Source: JAWLAT01 sp041395325 (GTDB taxonomy: Bacteria > Pseudomonadota > Gammaproteobacteria > Xanthomonadales > SZUA-5). From it: a stretch of 64,000 bases of DNA. Shown one piece after another: positions 42,343 to 51,276 of the stretch. A program made the position numbers and the translations under genes. The first letter of the stretch is position 1, and every line of letters begins with the position of its first letter. Under the pieces are notes generated by a model. That model was not told where the DNA came from. It did not search any database and saw only the letters and a list, made by a program, of their open reading frames with translations. The DNA lies in contig JAWLAT010000004.1 in NCBI GenBank assembly GCA_041395325.1, positions 124,001-188,000 on the forward strand, given 5' to 3'.

Positions 42343-44349
42343 ATGACTGCGTACAGACCCAACCGATCGGCAGAGCGCTGGCAGCGTTGGCTGACCACCA
42401 CCGCCGCCGCCCTGATTACGGTCGCCGGATCGCTGACATCGCCCTCCCTGCAGGCCGCCAAGCGGGTCGACAAGGTGCAGGTGGATGAGCTCTACGTGGT
42501 CGATTGTCTGTTGCCGGGCCAGATCCGTCAGCTGGGCGGCAGCATGACCTATCTGTCCGCCCGCCGACCGATCCGGACCACCGCCAAGGATTGCGAGATC
42601 CGCGGCGGCGAATACGTGGCCTTTGATCGCGCCAACTACGCCACAGCGTTGAAGACCTGGCTGCCTGCAGCCAAGAGCGGTGACGCCGAGGCCATGAACT
42701 ATGTCGGCGAGATCTACGAGCAGGGCCTGGGACTGGAGCCCGATTACGCACTGGCGGCGCAGTGGTTTCGCCAGGCGGCCGACAAGGGCAACTCCAGCGC
42801 GATGATCAATCTCGGTGCGCTTTATGAGGCCGGACGCGGGGTGCCGCAGGACAGCACCGAGGCCTTGAACTGGTATCGGCGTGCCTCGGGTCTGACCGAC
42901 GCGAAGCTGGAACTGGTCACCGAAGAGGAAGAACTGCGCCGTCGCGCGCAGGAACAGGAGAACATCGAGCTGCGCAACCAGGTGGCCCGTCTGAAAGGCG
43001 AGCTCGATCAGGCGCGCACCCAGCTGCAGCAGCGCAAGTCGGCGCTGGACGATTCTCGCCGTCAACTCGATCAGGCGCGGCAACAGCTGGCGCAGATCGA
43101 GCGCGAGTCGGCGGCGGGTCAGCAGGCCATGCAGCGCCTGGCCCAGCTGGAAGCCGAGGTGGGCCAGCGTGAGCAGGCCGTGCGGGCCAGTCAGAGCAAC
43201 ACTGATCAGCTGTTGGCGCAATTGGGTCTGGGCGCCGATGGACAAACCGCGGCGGCTGATGGCTCACCCAGCATCAATGTGCTGTCGCCCAAGTTGCAGA
43301 CCACGCGATCGGGTGTGTTGGCAGCGCCGCTGTTCGGCAGTCTGCCCAGCTATCAGGTGATCGGTCGCGTACAGCCTGCCGGTCGGATCGCTTCGCTCAA
43401 GGTCAACAACGTCGAGATGCTCGACAAGCTGGATCCGGATGGCTTGTTCAGCGCCGATATCTCGTTGCCGGCCGCTGAGACTCCGGTGCGCATCGAGGCG
43501 GTGACGCAGGACGGTGCGCAACGTACCGAGACCTTCATGATCACGCAGCAGTCGAACACGCCGGCGCTGGCCAAGCGCATCACCAGCAAGGTCTTTCAGC
43601 GCCGTATGCGTTCGGATCTGGGCACCTTCCACGCGCTGGTCATCGGCAACAACGACTACAGCGGTGGCTTCGCGCCGTTGAAGACCGCCACCAACGATGC
43701 GCAGAGCATTGGCAAGGTGCTGAAGGATCGCTATGGCTACAAGGTGACGACGATCACCAATGCCACCCGGGTGGAGCTGGTGGCCCGCTTGTCCGAGTTG
43801 TCGACCTCGCTGAAGGCCAACGACAACCTGCTCATCTATTACGCCGGCCACGGACAGATCGATGCGCGCAACAAGGGCTACTGGATCCCGGTCGACGGTC
43901 GCGAGGATGACCCTTCCACCTGGGTCAGTACCGATGTGATCAACGATTTCATCGGTGCGATGGCGGCTCGCCACGTGTTGGTGATCGCCGACTCCTGCTA
44001 CTCGGGCGTACTCAGTGGCAGTGCGATTCGGCCGATTCCTGCCGATGCCAAGGAAGAAGATCTGCTGTTTGTCTCCCGCGTCAAGGCACGGACGGTACTG
44101 ACCTCGGGTGGTTTGCAACCGATTCTGGATGAGGGTGGCAACAACCACTCGGTGTTTGCGCAGGCCTTCCTGACCGCGCTCAATCAGAACGACAGTCTGG
44201 TCGAGGGCTATCGGCTCTATCAGGATGTTTCGCAGATGGTCACCCAGCGCTCGATGGTATTGGGCCTGATGCAGACGCCGCAGTACACGGCGCTGAAGCA
44301 CGTCGGCCACGAAGGTAGCGAGTTCTTTTTCCTGCCCAAGGGCGCCTGA
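42343..44349 (+). CDS. Sel1-repeat, coiled-coil, caspase-fold (C14) protease
   Basis: 668 residues. Signal peptide (LTTTAAALITVAGSLTSPSLQA). Two Sel1 repeats at about 120-190 (AMNYVGEIYEQGLGLEPDY, AMINLGALYEAGRGVPQD), a Gln/Arg-rich coiled coil at about 195-285, a beta domain, and a C-terminal caspase fold with catalytic His503 in YYAGHGQ and Cys552 in IADSCYSG. Likely a periplasmic or exported metacaspase-like protease. Starts 12 bases after the autotransporter stop with GAGGAG upstream, so it is in the same operon and could process or monitor that surface protein. A terminator follows. Confidence 0.88.
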   Translation: MTAYRPNRSAERWQRWLTTTAAALITVAGSLTSPSLQAAKRVDKVQVDELYVVDCLLPGQIRQLGGSMTYLSARRPIRTTAKDCEIRGGEYVAFDRANYATALKTWLPAAKSGDAEAMNYVGEIYEQGLGLEPDYALAAQWFRQAADKGNSSAMINLGALYEAGRGVPQDSTEALNWYRRASGLTDAKLELVTEEEELRRRAQEQENIELRNQVARLKGELDQARTQLQQRKSALDDSRRQLDQARQQLAQIERESAAGQQAMQRLAQLEAEVGQREQAVRASQSNTDQLLAQLGLGADGQTAAADGSPSINVLSPKLQTTRSGVLAAPLFGSLPSYQVIGRVQPAGRIASLKVNNVEMLDKLDPDGLFSADISLPAAETPVRIEAVTQDGAQRTETFMITQQSNTPALAKRITSKVFQRRMRSDLGTFHALVIGNNDYSGGFAPLKTATNDAQSIGKVLKDRYGYKVTTITNATRVELVARLSELSTSLKANDNLLIYYAGHGQIDARNKGYWIPVDGREDDPSTWVSTDVINDFIGAMAARHVLVIADSCYSGVLSGSAIRPIPADAKEEDLLFVSRVKARTVLTSGGLQPILDEGGNNHSVFAQAFLTALNQNDSLVEGYRLYQDVSQMVTQRSMVLGLMQTPQYTALKHVGHEGSEFFFLPKGA

Positions 44350-44375
44350 GCGCGGCCACTGAGTGGTAAGACACA

Positions 44376-44413
44376 AACGCCCGGGGCGGTTCGCTCCGGG
44401 CGTTTTCTTTTCT
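44376..44413 (+). terminator. Rho-independent terminator after the caspase-fold gene
   Basis: AACGCCCGGGGCGGTTCGCTCCGGGCGTT-type stem (CGCCCGG with CCGGGCG, further paired GGCG/CGCT region) followed by TTTTCTTTTCT. Confidence 0.85.
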
Positions 44414-44456
44414 GCCAGGTCGGCCTGAGCGGGTCAGGCCGGGCAGGGCTGGGTCC

Positions 44457-45250
44457 TCAATTGCTGGCCGTCAGCGGCGCACCATAGAGCTGCAGTTGAG
44501 CGGGTTCGGCCTCGACAAACTCCTCCAGCAGTGCGGCGCCGCGCGCATTCAGCACGGCCTGCGGGACCGAGTCGGGATTGAGCTGCTCGGCCAGACAGCC
44601 GCTGATGCTCACCCGATGCAATTCGGCGCGACCCCGATTGAGCAGCGCGCAGGCAATGTGTGCATCCGGATGACGGGTCGACAGGCGATTGTCGACGAAG
44701 CGACTGTCTTCGATGTGCAACTGACCGGTGTTGAGCACGATGCTGGCGCGATCGCCATCGGCGTCCACCAGGTTGTAGCCCACCTCCGAATCGCGGATCT
44801 CCATCTGCCCGTCGTTGCGGATGATGGACTGCCCCGGTGGGCGGTGCTGTGGTCAACAATGCGGACGCGACGCAGCACCAGCGTGCCCTCGTTGTGCAGT
44901 GCGCCGGCCGAACCTTCGGCCAGGGTCAGGGCGTCCAGATGCAGGCGGCCCTCCGCGGCCACGTGCAGGATCTGATAGTCGTCGGCCGCGTAGCGCCGCA
45001 ACTCGGCCCCATTCCCGCGAATCCGCAGATCGCCGCGGATGCTGGGCAGGCCGGTGGCGCCGTCGGAATCGGATTGCAGCTTGCCCAGCACATACAGGCC
45101 CGGTGCCATGTCAATCAGGTCGGCTTCGGGCGTGCTGTTGCTGTGGACGATCGCGGCGCTCAGCTGAGCTGCGTCGTCGACCATGTACACCCGGGCATGT
45201 AGCGGGGCTGACAAGGCAAGAAGAAGTGCAAGAGAGAGATTTCGGCGCAT
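44457..45250 (-). pseudogene. Secreted beta-helix-like protein, one-base frameshift
   Basis: A signal peptide (NLSLALLLALSAPLHA) and the start VYMVDDAAQLSAAI are read in one frame; from about 44840 on, the related sequence continues in another frame (SIIRNDGQMEIRDSE, GYNLVDADGDRASIVL, VDNRLST) to the stop at 44457. Repeating short strands (GDLRIRGNGAELRR, LHLDALTLAEGSAGALHNEG, LVLRRVRIVD) fit a right-handed beta-helix as in CSLREA/POMP-type surface proteins. Adding one C to the C-run (plus-strand G's 44839-44841) restores a protein of about 264 residues. May be a sequencing error or a decayed gene. Confidence 0.7.
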
Positions 45251-45560
45251 CGCGGTGAGATCCCGTGCAGCGGACACGGGATTCAAGGCTCCAGCCTGAA
45301 CCTGGAGTGAACCATCTAGAAGTCTGTGCAATACTCAGGATAGCAATCAGACGCCAGAACCTGAGTCCAAACTCAAGCTGATAGTGCAAGCTATTGATTT
45401 TCGATGCTTTGGCCTGCAATTGGCCGCGAGTCCATCGCACGTCGTCGCCGTCTCGCAGCTCAGCCTCGGTTCAGCGAGCGCAGGCATGTGATCGTGGTCC
45501 CGATTCGCCAATCTACCCAGCGTGGTCCGGAAGTGTCGGGCCGATCACAGCTCCACACGA
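45251..45560. other. Intergenic region, nothing recognised
   Basis: 310 bases between the beta-helix gene start and the end of lexA. Short open frames here have no credible start or composition. The left half is relatively AT-rich and presumably holds the promoter of the minus-strand beta-helix gene. No RNA gene or terminator could be supported. Confidence 0.4.
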
Positions 45561-46172
45561 TCAGTACTGCCGCCACAGCGCGTGCAACACACCCTGGAAT
45601 TGCACCCGAGCAGGATCGAGGATCTGCGCTGGATAATTGGGATTGGCCGCTTCCAGCACCAGCGGCGGGCCCACTCGGCCCAGTCGCTTCAGCGTCGCTT
45701 CGCGACCGTCGATCAGCGCGACCACGATGTCACCACGGCGGGCCTGACGGTCGGCGTCAATGATCACGCGATCACCATCGAGAATGCCGGCGTCGATCAT
45801 GGATTCCCCGCGGACCTCGAGCACATAGGCGTGACCGCGCGGGCACAGCGACGGTGGAATGTCGATGCGCTCGGAATCAAACGTGGCCTCGATCGGTCGG
45901 CCCGCCGCAATCCGGCCCAGCAGCGGCAGCGTCGGGCGCGCATCCTGCGCCGCGGCCGTCAAGCGAACGCCGCGGGCCAGTCCGGCCATCGGTTCGACCA
46001 GACCAGCGTCGACCAGCGCCTGCACTTGCTTGTGCATTGAACCCTTCGAGCGCAGGCCCAGGTAATCGCACAGCTGCGCCAGTGTTGGCGGGTTTCCACC
46101 ATCTTCCTGCCATTGCCTCAGGGCCGACAGCAGGCGGTGTTGGGCACGGGTCAGGGCGGCATCGTTCTGCAT
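45561..46172 (-). CDS. lexA: LexA SOS repressor
   Basis: 203 residues. Winged-helix DNA-binding half (LAQLCDYLGLRSKGSMHKQV, recognition helix; EPMAGLARGVRL) and an S24 protease half. The self-cleavage site is Ala90-Gly91 in LGRIAAGRPIEA; Ser124 in RGESMIDAGILDGD and Lys162 in REATLKRLG form the catalytic dyad, spaced as in E. coli LexA. The recognition helix differs from the E. coli type, in line with a non-enterobacterial operator. ATG 46172 is taken as the start. Faces the MrfA-like helicase gene with 39 bases between starts. Confidence 0.93.
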   Translation of the reverse strand: MQNDAALTRAQHRLLSALRQWQEDGGNPPTLAQLCDYLGLRSKGSMHKQVQALVDAGLVEPMAGLARGVRLTAAAQDARPTLPLLGRIAAGRPIEATFDSERIDIPPSLCPRGHAYVLEVRGESMIDAGILDGDRVIIDADRQARRGDIVVALIDGREATLKRLGRVGPPLVLEAANPNYPAQILDPARVQFQGVLHALWRQY

Positions 46173-46174
46173 TT

Positions 46175-46208
46175 GTTCTATACTGCCGAAAAAGAACGGA
46201 TGTAGAAC
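46175..46208. promoter_or_regulatory. Candidate LexA operator between lexA and the helicase
   Basis: GAAC (46194-46197)-N7-GAAC (46205-46208), i.e. GTTC-N7-GTTC on the minus strand, the pattern known for alphaproteobacterial LexA boxes. A further GTTC at 46175-46178 forms an inverted pair with the first GAAC. It lies 3 bases before the helicase ATG and 21 bases from the lexA start, well placed to control both. Confidence 0.6.
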
Positions 46209-46211
46209 GCC

Positions 46212-48599
46212 ATGAGCATAGCGGCGCGTGCGCTCCCCGTCGAGTCTGCCGGCAATCCGGTGCTGGCGCTGCAGCAACATCTGCAACACAAGGGGCGCGG
46301 CGAACTGGCAGCGGCAGTGACCCTGCCGGCCCGGCCGGGCGTTTTTGCCCCGCTGCCGGACGAGTTGCATCCCGGCTTGAAGCAGGCCCTGCAGGCGCGT
46401 GGCATTGAGCGCCTGTATTCGCACCAGGCGCAGGCCTGGGCGGTGGCACGGAGCGATCAGGACCTGCTGATTGCGACGCCGACGGCCTCAGGCAAGTCGC
46501 TTTGCTACAACCTGCCGGTCCTGCAAAGTGCGCTGGAACAACGCAGCAAGGCGCTTTATCTGTTCCCCACCAAGGCGCTGGCGCAAGATCAGGTGGCCGA
46601 GTTGCTGGCGCTGAACCAGGCCGGAGAACTGGGGCTGGGTGCCTACACCTTCGATGGCGACACGCCCTCGGATGCGCGCAAGGCGGTGCGCACCAAGGGT
46701 GATGTGGTGGTCAGCAATCCGGACATGCTGCACAGCGCGATCCTGCCGCATCACACCAAGTGGGCGCAGTTCTTCCGCGCGCTGCGCTATGTGGTCATCG
46801 ATGAGTTGCACATCTACCGTGGCGTGTTTGGCTCCCATGTCGCCAATGTATTGCGGAGACTGGACCGCATTGCGGCCCACTACGGTGTGTGGCCGGTCTA
46901 TCTGATGTGCACGGCCACGCTGGGCAATCCTGCCGAGCATGCCGCCCGGATGACTGGTCGTGCACCACAGTTGATCAGCGACAGCGGTGCGCCGAGCGGT
47001 GACCGCCATCTGCTGTTCGTCAATCCGCCGCCGGTCAATCCGGATCTGGGTATTCGCGCCTCCAGTCAGTCGCAGGTGACGAAGATCGCCCGGCAGGCGA
47101 TTCGGCTGGGACTGAAGACGCTGGTGTTCGAACCGTCGCGTTTGCGGGTCGAGGTGGTCACCAAGTATCTGAAGGATGTGTTCGACGCCGACCCGCGACG
47201 ACCGGAGCGCATTCGCGCCTACCGTGGCGGCCATCTGCCGCAGGCCCGACGTCTGACCGAACGCAAGCTGCGTGCGGGCGAGTTGGACTGCGTGGTCAGT
47301 ACCTCGGCGCTGGAGTTGGGTGTCGATGTCGGTTCGCTGGACGTCTGCATCCTCGATGGCTATCCCGGCAGCGTCGCCGCCACCTGGCAGCGCCTGGGCC
47401 GGGCCGGTCGCCGTCAGCAGGCGGCACTGGGCGTGCTGGTGGCTGGCAGCGATGCGCTTGACCAGTATGTGGTGCGTCATCCGGAGTTCTTCCTGCAGGC
47501 CAGCCCGGAGCAGGCGCGCATCGCGCCGGACCAGGAACTGATCCTCTTCGACCAGTTGCGTTGTGCGGCCTTCGAGCTGCCGTTCCGTCACGACGAGTGT
47601 TTCGGCGGCCAGACCCGCAACGAATACCTGGCGATCCTCGCCGAGGATGGTGTCCTCCACCGAGATGGCGATCGCTATCACTGGATCGACGACAGCTATC
47701 CGGCGCAGTCGGTCAACCTGCGCTCGGTGGCCGACGGCAACTTTGTTGTCGTTGATCTGACCGATGGCCAGCAGAACATCATCGCCGAGGTCGATTACAC
47801 CAGTGCCGCGCTGACGCTGTACGAGGGAGCGATTTACCTGGTGCAGTCGCAGCCCTGGCAGGTGGAGCGGCTGGACTGGGTCGGTCGCAAGGCCTTCGTC
47901 ACCCGCACCCGTGCCGACTACTACACCGACGCAATCGACTACACGCGGCTGAAGCCGCTGGACAGTTTCGCGCGCCAGTTCAGCGGCGACGGCGAGGTTC
48001 AGCATGGCGAAGTGCATGTAGTCCGGCGCGTGACCGGCTACAAGAAGATCCGCTACTACACGCACGAGAACATTGGCTATGGGCCGGTGTCCTTGCCGGA
48101 TCAGGAACTGCAGAGCACGGCAGTCTGGTGGACTTTGCCGGCCGCCGCGCTCGACGCGGCCTTCGCAGACCGTCAGGCGGCGCTGGACGGCTTTCTCGGC
48201 GCCGCGCGCGTGCTGCAGACCGTCGCCCTGGTCGCGGTGCTGGCCGAGCGGCGCGATCTGTGTCGGGCGGTGGCCGGTGTCGATGGCGACAGTGGAGTCG
48301 GCGTGGCCGGTCAGTTTCAGCCCACGTTGTATCTGTACGACAACTACCCCGGCGGGATCGGCCTGTCCGAACCCTTGTTCCGGCATGCGCAGCCCTTGCT
48401 GCAGCAGGCCCACCGGTTGCTGCAGCAGTGTGGCTGCACGGCCGGTTGCCCGGCCTGCGTCGGGCCGGTGCTGGAGCGGGAAGAGCGCGGGCAGGGCGAC
48501 AGCAAGGCGCATGCCCTGAGGGTGCTGTCGCTACTGCTGGACGACAGCCTGCCGGGCGCAACAACGGATGGGCCGGATGGACCATCGTCGCCTGCGTGA
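46212..48599 (+). CDS. DEAD/DEAH-box helicase with DUF1998 Cys cluster (MrfA/YprA-like)
   Basis: 795 residues. Helicase motifs: YSHQAQAWAVAR (Q region), Walker A TPTASGKSLCYN, YLFPTKALAQDQ (Ia), Walker-B-like VIDELHIYRG, MCTATLGNP (III), STSALELGVDVGSLD, and QRLGRAGRRQQ (VI). The C-terminal DUF1998-type zinc site has CGCTAGCPACVG. This arrangement is that of B. subtilis MrfA (YprA), a 3'-5' helicase needed for repair of mitomycin-type DNA damage. It overlaps the exonuclease gene that follows, as MrfA-MrfB. Its promoter region carries a LexA-box candidate. Confidence 0.88.
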   Translation: MSIAARALPVESAGNPVLALQQHLQHKGRGELAAAVTLPARPGVFAPLPDELHPGLKQALQARGIERLYSHQAQAWAVARSDQDLLIATPTASGKSLCYNLPVLQSALEQRSKALYLFPTKALAQDQVAELLALNQAGELGLGAYTFDGDTPSDARKAVRTKGDVVVSNPDMLHSAILPHHTKWAQFFRALRYVVIDELHIYRGVFGSHVANVLRRLDRIAAHYGVWPVYLMCTATLGNPAEHAARMTGRAPQLISDSGAPSGDRHLLFVNPPPVNPDLGIRASSQSQVTKIARQAIRLGLKTLVFEPSRLRVEVVTKYLKDVFDADPRRPERIRAYRGGHLPQARRLTERKLRAGELDCVVSTSALELGVDVGSLDVCILDGYPGSVAATWQRLGRAGRRQQAALGVLVAGSDALDQYVVRHPEFFLQASPEQARIAPDQELILFDQLRCAAFELPFRHDECFGGQTRNEYLAILAEDGVLHRDGDRYHWIDDSYPAQSVNLRSVADGNFVVVDLTDGQQNIIAEVDYTSAALTLYEGAIYLVQSQPWQVERLDWVGRKAFVTRTRADYYTDAIDYTRLKPLDSFARQFSGDGEVQHGEVHVVRRVTGYKKIRYYTHENIGYGPVSLPDQELQSTAVWWTLPAAALDAAFADRQAALDGFLGAARVLQTVALVAVLAERRDLCRAVAGVDGDSGVGVAGQFQPTLYLYDNYPGGIGLSEPLFRHAQPLLQQAHRLLQQCGCTAGCPACVGPVLEREERGQGDSKAHALRVLSLLLDDSLPGATTDGPDGPSSPA

Positions 48600-49467
48600 G
48601 CGATTGGCCGCGCAGCGGTCGGCGGGCGATTCGCCCGTACTCGCGACAGCGGCCGTGCCCGCGGTGGAGGTCTTCGCCGAGGTGGACTGGCATGCCCGGG
48701 TGGCGCATCTGCGCGGATTGATCCGGGCCAGGCGGCAGCGGCTCGAAGGTGCGGTCCCGGATCTCACTGGGCCAGCCGATGCATCTCCCGTCGCCGGGAC
48801 TGTGGCGACAGTCCGTGCGTTCGAAGACCCGGCGATGGACCTCGGCGAGGCCGTCGCCGACGGTGTCCGCCAGGTCGAGCGGAGCTGGCCGGCCAGCCCA
48901 CAGCTGCCAGATCCCGGCGGTCACGGTCAGGTCTGCTGTTTCGACACCGAAACCACCGGCTTGCGCGGTGGCGCCGGCCTGTGGGTGTGGATGGTCGGCG
49001 CACTGCGCTGGACCGGCGAGCGGTGGCGGCTGCGGCAGTGGTGGCTGCAGCGGCCAGGTGCGGAAACGGCCTATCTGACGCAGGTGCTGGCCGAGTTGCA
49101 GGCGGGCAGCGGGCCGCTCGTCAGCTTCAATGGCAAGAGCTATGACCTGCCGCATCTGGGTACGCGGTTGGCCTTGCAGGGCTGGGACAACCCGTTGCCG
49201 TCACGCGAGCATCTGGATTTGCTGCATCTACTGCGTCGCCGTCATGGTCGTGAGTGGCCGGATTGCCGCTTGCGCACGGCCGAGTCGCGCTTGTTGGGCC
49301 TGCGCCGCATCGATGACCTGCCCGGATCGGAAGCCCCGCGCAGCTGGCGTGACTGGCTGCAGTACGGTCACCCGCGCGGCATCGCCCAGGTGTTGGCGCA
49401 CAATCGCCAGGACCTGCTGTCGCTGGCGCGGCTGCTGCCGCTATTGAGCGAACAGGCAGCTGCCTGA
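48568..49467 (+). CDS. RNase H-like 3'-5' exonuclease (MrfB/YprB-like)
   Basis: 299 residues. The exonuclease core has CFDTETTGLRGG (first DE of the DEDD set), LVSFNGKSYDLPHL (second D), and a late VLAHNRQDLLSLARLL (third D). This is the YprB/MrfB group, the exonuclease partner of MrfA in nucleotide-excision-independent repair of crosslinks in B. subtilis. The start codon lies 32 bases before the helicase stop; ATG 48577 is an alternative. The N-terminal 110 residues are a variable, Arg-rich region without a recognised fold. Confidence 0.85.
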   Translation: MGRMDHRRLRERLAAQRSAGDSPVLATAAVPAVEVFAEVDWHARVAHLRGLIRARRQRLEGAVPDLTGPADASPVAGTVATVRAFEDPAMDLGEAVADGVRQVERSWPASPQLPDPGGHGQVCCFDTETTGLRGGAGLWVWMVGALRWTGERWRLRQWWLQRPGAETAYLTQVLAELQAGSGPLVSFNGKSYDLPHLGTRLALQGWDNPLPSREHLDLLHLLRRRHGREWPDCRLRTAESRLLGLRRIDDLPGSEAPRSWRDWLQYGHPRGIAQVLAHNRQDLLSLARLLPLLSEQAAA

Positions 49468-49581
49468 GAGATCGCCGCGCCCCTGCATGGTTGCATCGTT
49501 GCAATGCAGCGAGCGCCATGCGCCAGTGGAGCGCATGTGCGACCATCGGCGCCTTCCTGCCCAATCGTTCCGGAGTGCCGC

Positions 49582-50856
49582 ATGAGCGAGACAGTCGCCG
49601 CCCGTGATGCCGCCCGTCGTCTGACCTGGCAGATCCTGATTGCCTTGCTGCTGGGTGGCAGTTTCGGCGTGCTGTTGAACTGGCTGGCGCCCCATTTCCC
49701 GTGGATGCAGACGTACATCGTCGATGGGGCGTTGAAACTGATCGGCGGTCTGTTCCGCAATGGTCTGCAGCTGCTGGTGGTGCCATTGGTGTTTTTCTCG
49801 CTGGTCGCCGGCACGGCCTCTTTGCGTGATCCGGCCAGCCTCGGTCGCTTGGGCTACAAGACGCTGGGGCTGTATCTGCTGACCACCTTGCTGGCCGTCA
49901 GCATGGCCTTGGTGCTGGCGATGCTGATCCAACCGGGCTCCGGGGTGATTGAGAGAGGCGAGGTGGCCAACTTCACCCCGCCGCCGGCGCCGCCGGTGCT
50001 GGATGTGTTCCTGGGCATGGTGACCAGGAACCCGATCGAGTCACTGGCCACTGGCAACATGCTGCAGATCATCGTTTTCGCCGTGCTGCTGGGTATCGCG
50101 CTGGTGATGGCCGGAGAGGCGGGTGAGCGCGCCACCGCCAGCGTGCAGGACTGGAATCAGGTGGTACTGCAGCTGGTCACGATCATCATGAAGTTCGCTC
50201 CAATCGGCGTATTCGCGCTGCTTGCCAAAGCCGTGGCCGAGCTCGGCTTCGACACCCTGAAGGCGCTGTTCAAGTACGTCCTGTTGCTGGGCTTTTGTCT
50301 GTTGGTGCAGTTGCTGGTCATCTATCCGTTGCTGCTGCGGTTCGTCGGCCGCATCAGTCCGGTGCCGTGGTTCCTGAAGATGCGCCAGGTCTGGGCCTTT
50401 GCCTTTTCGACCTCGTCCAGCAACGCCACCATTCCGGTGACGTTGAAGGTGGTGGAACAGCGGCTGGGTGCGAACAATCGGGTGGCGTCATTCACGGTGC
50501 CGCTGGGCGCAACCATCAACATGGATGGCACCGCCATCATGCAGGGCGTGGCGACGGCCTTCATTGCCCAGCTCTACGGCGTGGATCTGAGTCTGGCGCA
50601 GCTGGTGACGGTCGTTGGCATGGCCACCCTGGCCTCGATCGGCACCGCGGGCGTGCCCAGCGCGGGCATGATCATGCTGGCCTCGGTGCTGACGCAGGTG
50701 GGCTTGCCGGTCGAGGGCATCGCCATCGTGCTGAGCGTCGATCGATTGCTCGACATGTTGCGCACGATCGTCAACGTGTCCGGCGACGCCGCGGTGACCT
50801 GCATCGTGGCGCGCAGCGAAGGGCAGCTGGACGAAGCCGTCTACAAGGCCGATTGA
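49582..50856 (+). CDS. Dicarboxylate/amino acid:cation symporter (DAACS)
   Basis: 424 residues with about eight membrane helices. DAACS signatures: re-entrant loop FAFSTSSSNATIPVTLKVVE, NMDGTAIMQGVATAFIAQ and ASIGTAGVPSAGMIMLASV, and VDRLLDMLRTIVNVSGDAAV with the substrate-binding Asp/Asn. Takes up C4-dicarboxylates or acidic amino acids with sodium or protons. ATG 49582 follows a GGAG-type site and begins the cytoplasmic N-terminus. Sits alone on the plus strand between the repair pair and a minus-strand operon. Confidence 0.93.
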   Translation: MSETVAARDAARRLTWQILIALLLGGSFGVLLNWLAPHFPWMQTYIVDGALKLIGGLFRNGLQLLVVPLVFFSLVAGTASLRDPASLGRLGYKTLGLYLLTTLLAVSMALVLAMLIQPGSGVIERGEVANFTPPPAPPVLDVFLGMVTRNPIESLATGNMLQIIVFAVLLGIALVMAGEAGERATASVQDWNQVVLQLVTIIMKFAPIGVFALLAKAVAELGFDTLKALFKYVLLLGFCLLVQLLVIYPLLLRFVGRISPVPWFLKMRQVWAFAFSTSSSNATIPVTLKVVEQRLGANNRVASFTVPLGATINMDGTAIMQGVATAFIAQLYGVDLSLAQLVTVVGMATLASIGTAGVPSAGMIMLASVLTQVGLPVEGIAIVLSVDRLLDMLRTIVNVSGDAAVTCIVARSEGQLDEAVYKAD

Positions 50857-50914
50857 TGACCAGATCAGCGGGCGGCTGAGCCGAGCGAGCTTCCGGAGCT
50901 GATTGTCGGCAACG

Positions 50915-51214
50915 TCAGCTCAGCATCACGATCACAAAGCCGATGCACCACAGCCCCGTGATCACCAGTGCGGTGATCAGGCCTCCGCGTGCCAGCGCGG
51001 CGCGTCCGCTCAGATGGGCCCAGAGCAGGAACGGACCCACCAGCACCCATTGCGTCAGGCCCAGCCAGATGGCCGCGACAAACATCACCACACCCACACC
51101 GGCAAGTGAGCCATCGGGCCCGCTGACCGAGCACAACGGGACCCAAAGCAGCGCCAACATGACGTCGATGGCGATGACGGCGAATACGCCGAGCAGGATC
51201 TGTTGGGTGCGCAT
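50915..51214 (-). CDS. Small inner-membrane protein, unknown
   Basis: 99 residues, three hydrophobic segments at about 5-27 (ILLGVFAVIAIDVMLALLWV), 36-62 and 75-99, ending FVIVMLS. No motif recognised. Lies 62 bases downstream of the radical SAM gene on the same strand, so it may be the last gene of that operon. ATG 51214 is chosen over an in-frame start 21 bases upstream because it begins just before the first helix. Confidence 0.6.
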   Translation of the reverse strand: MRTQQILLGVFAVIAIDVMLALLWVPLCSVSGPDGSLAGVGVVMFVAAIWLGLTQWVLVGPFLLWAHLSGRAALARGGLITALVITGLWCIGFVIVMLS

Positions 51215-51276
51215 GGACGACCTCGCAGGTGGCATGAGTCAGTGGCATGGATCAGTCGGCGTTGCCTGTGCCGCCG

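Noticed and set aside
46488..48512. 674-codon open frame on the minus strand
   Set aside because: Antisense shadow of the MrfA-like helicase, whose motifs are all on the plus strand.
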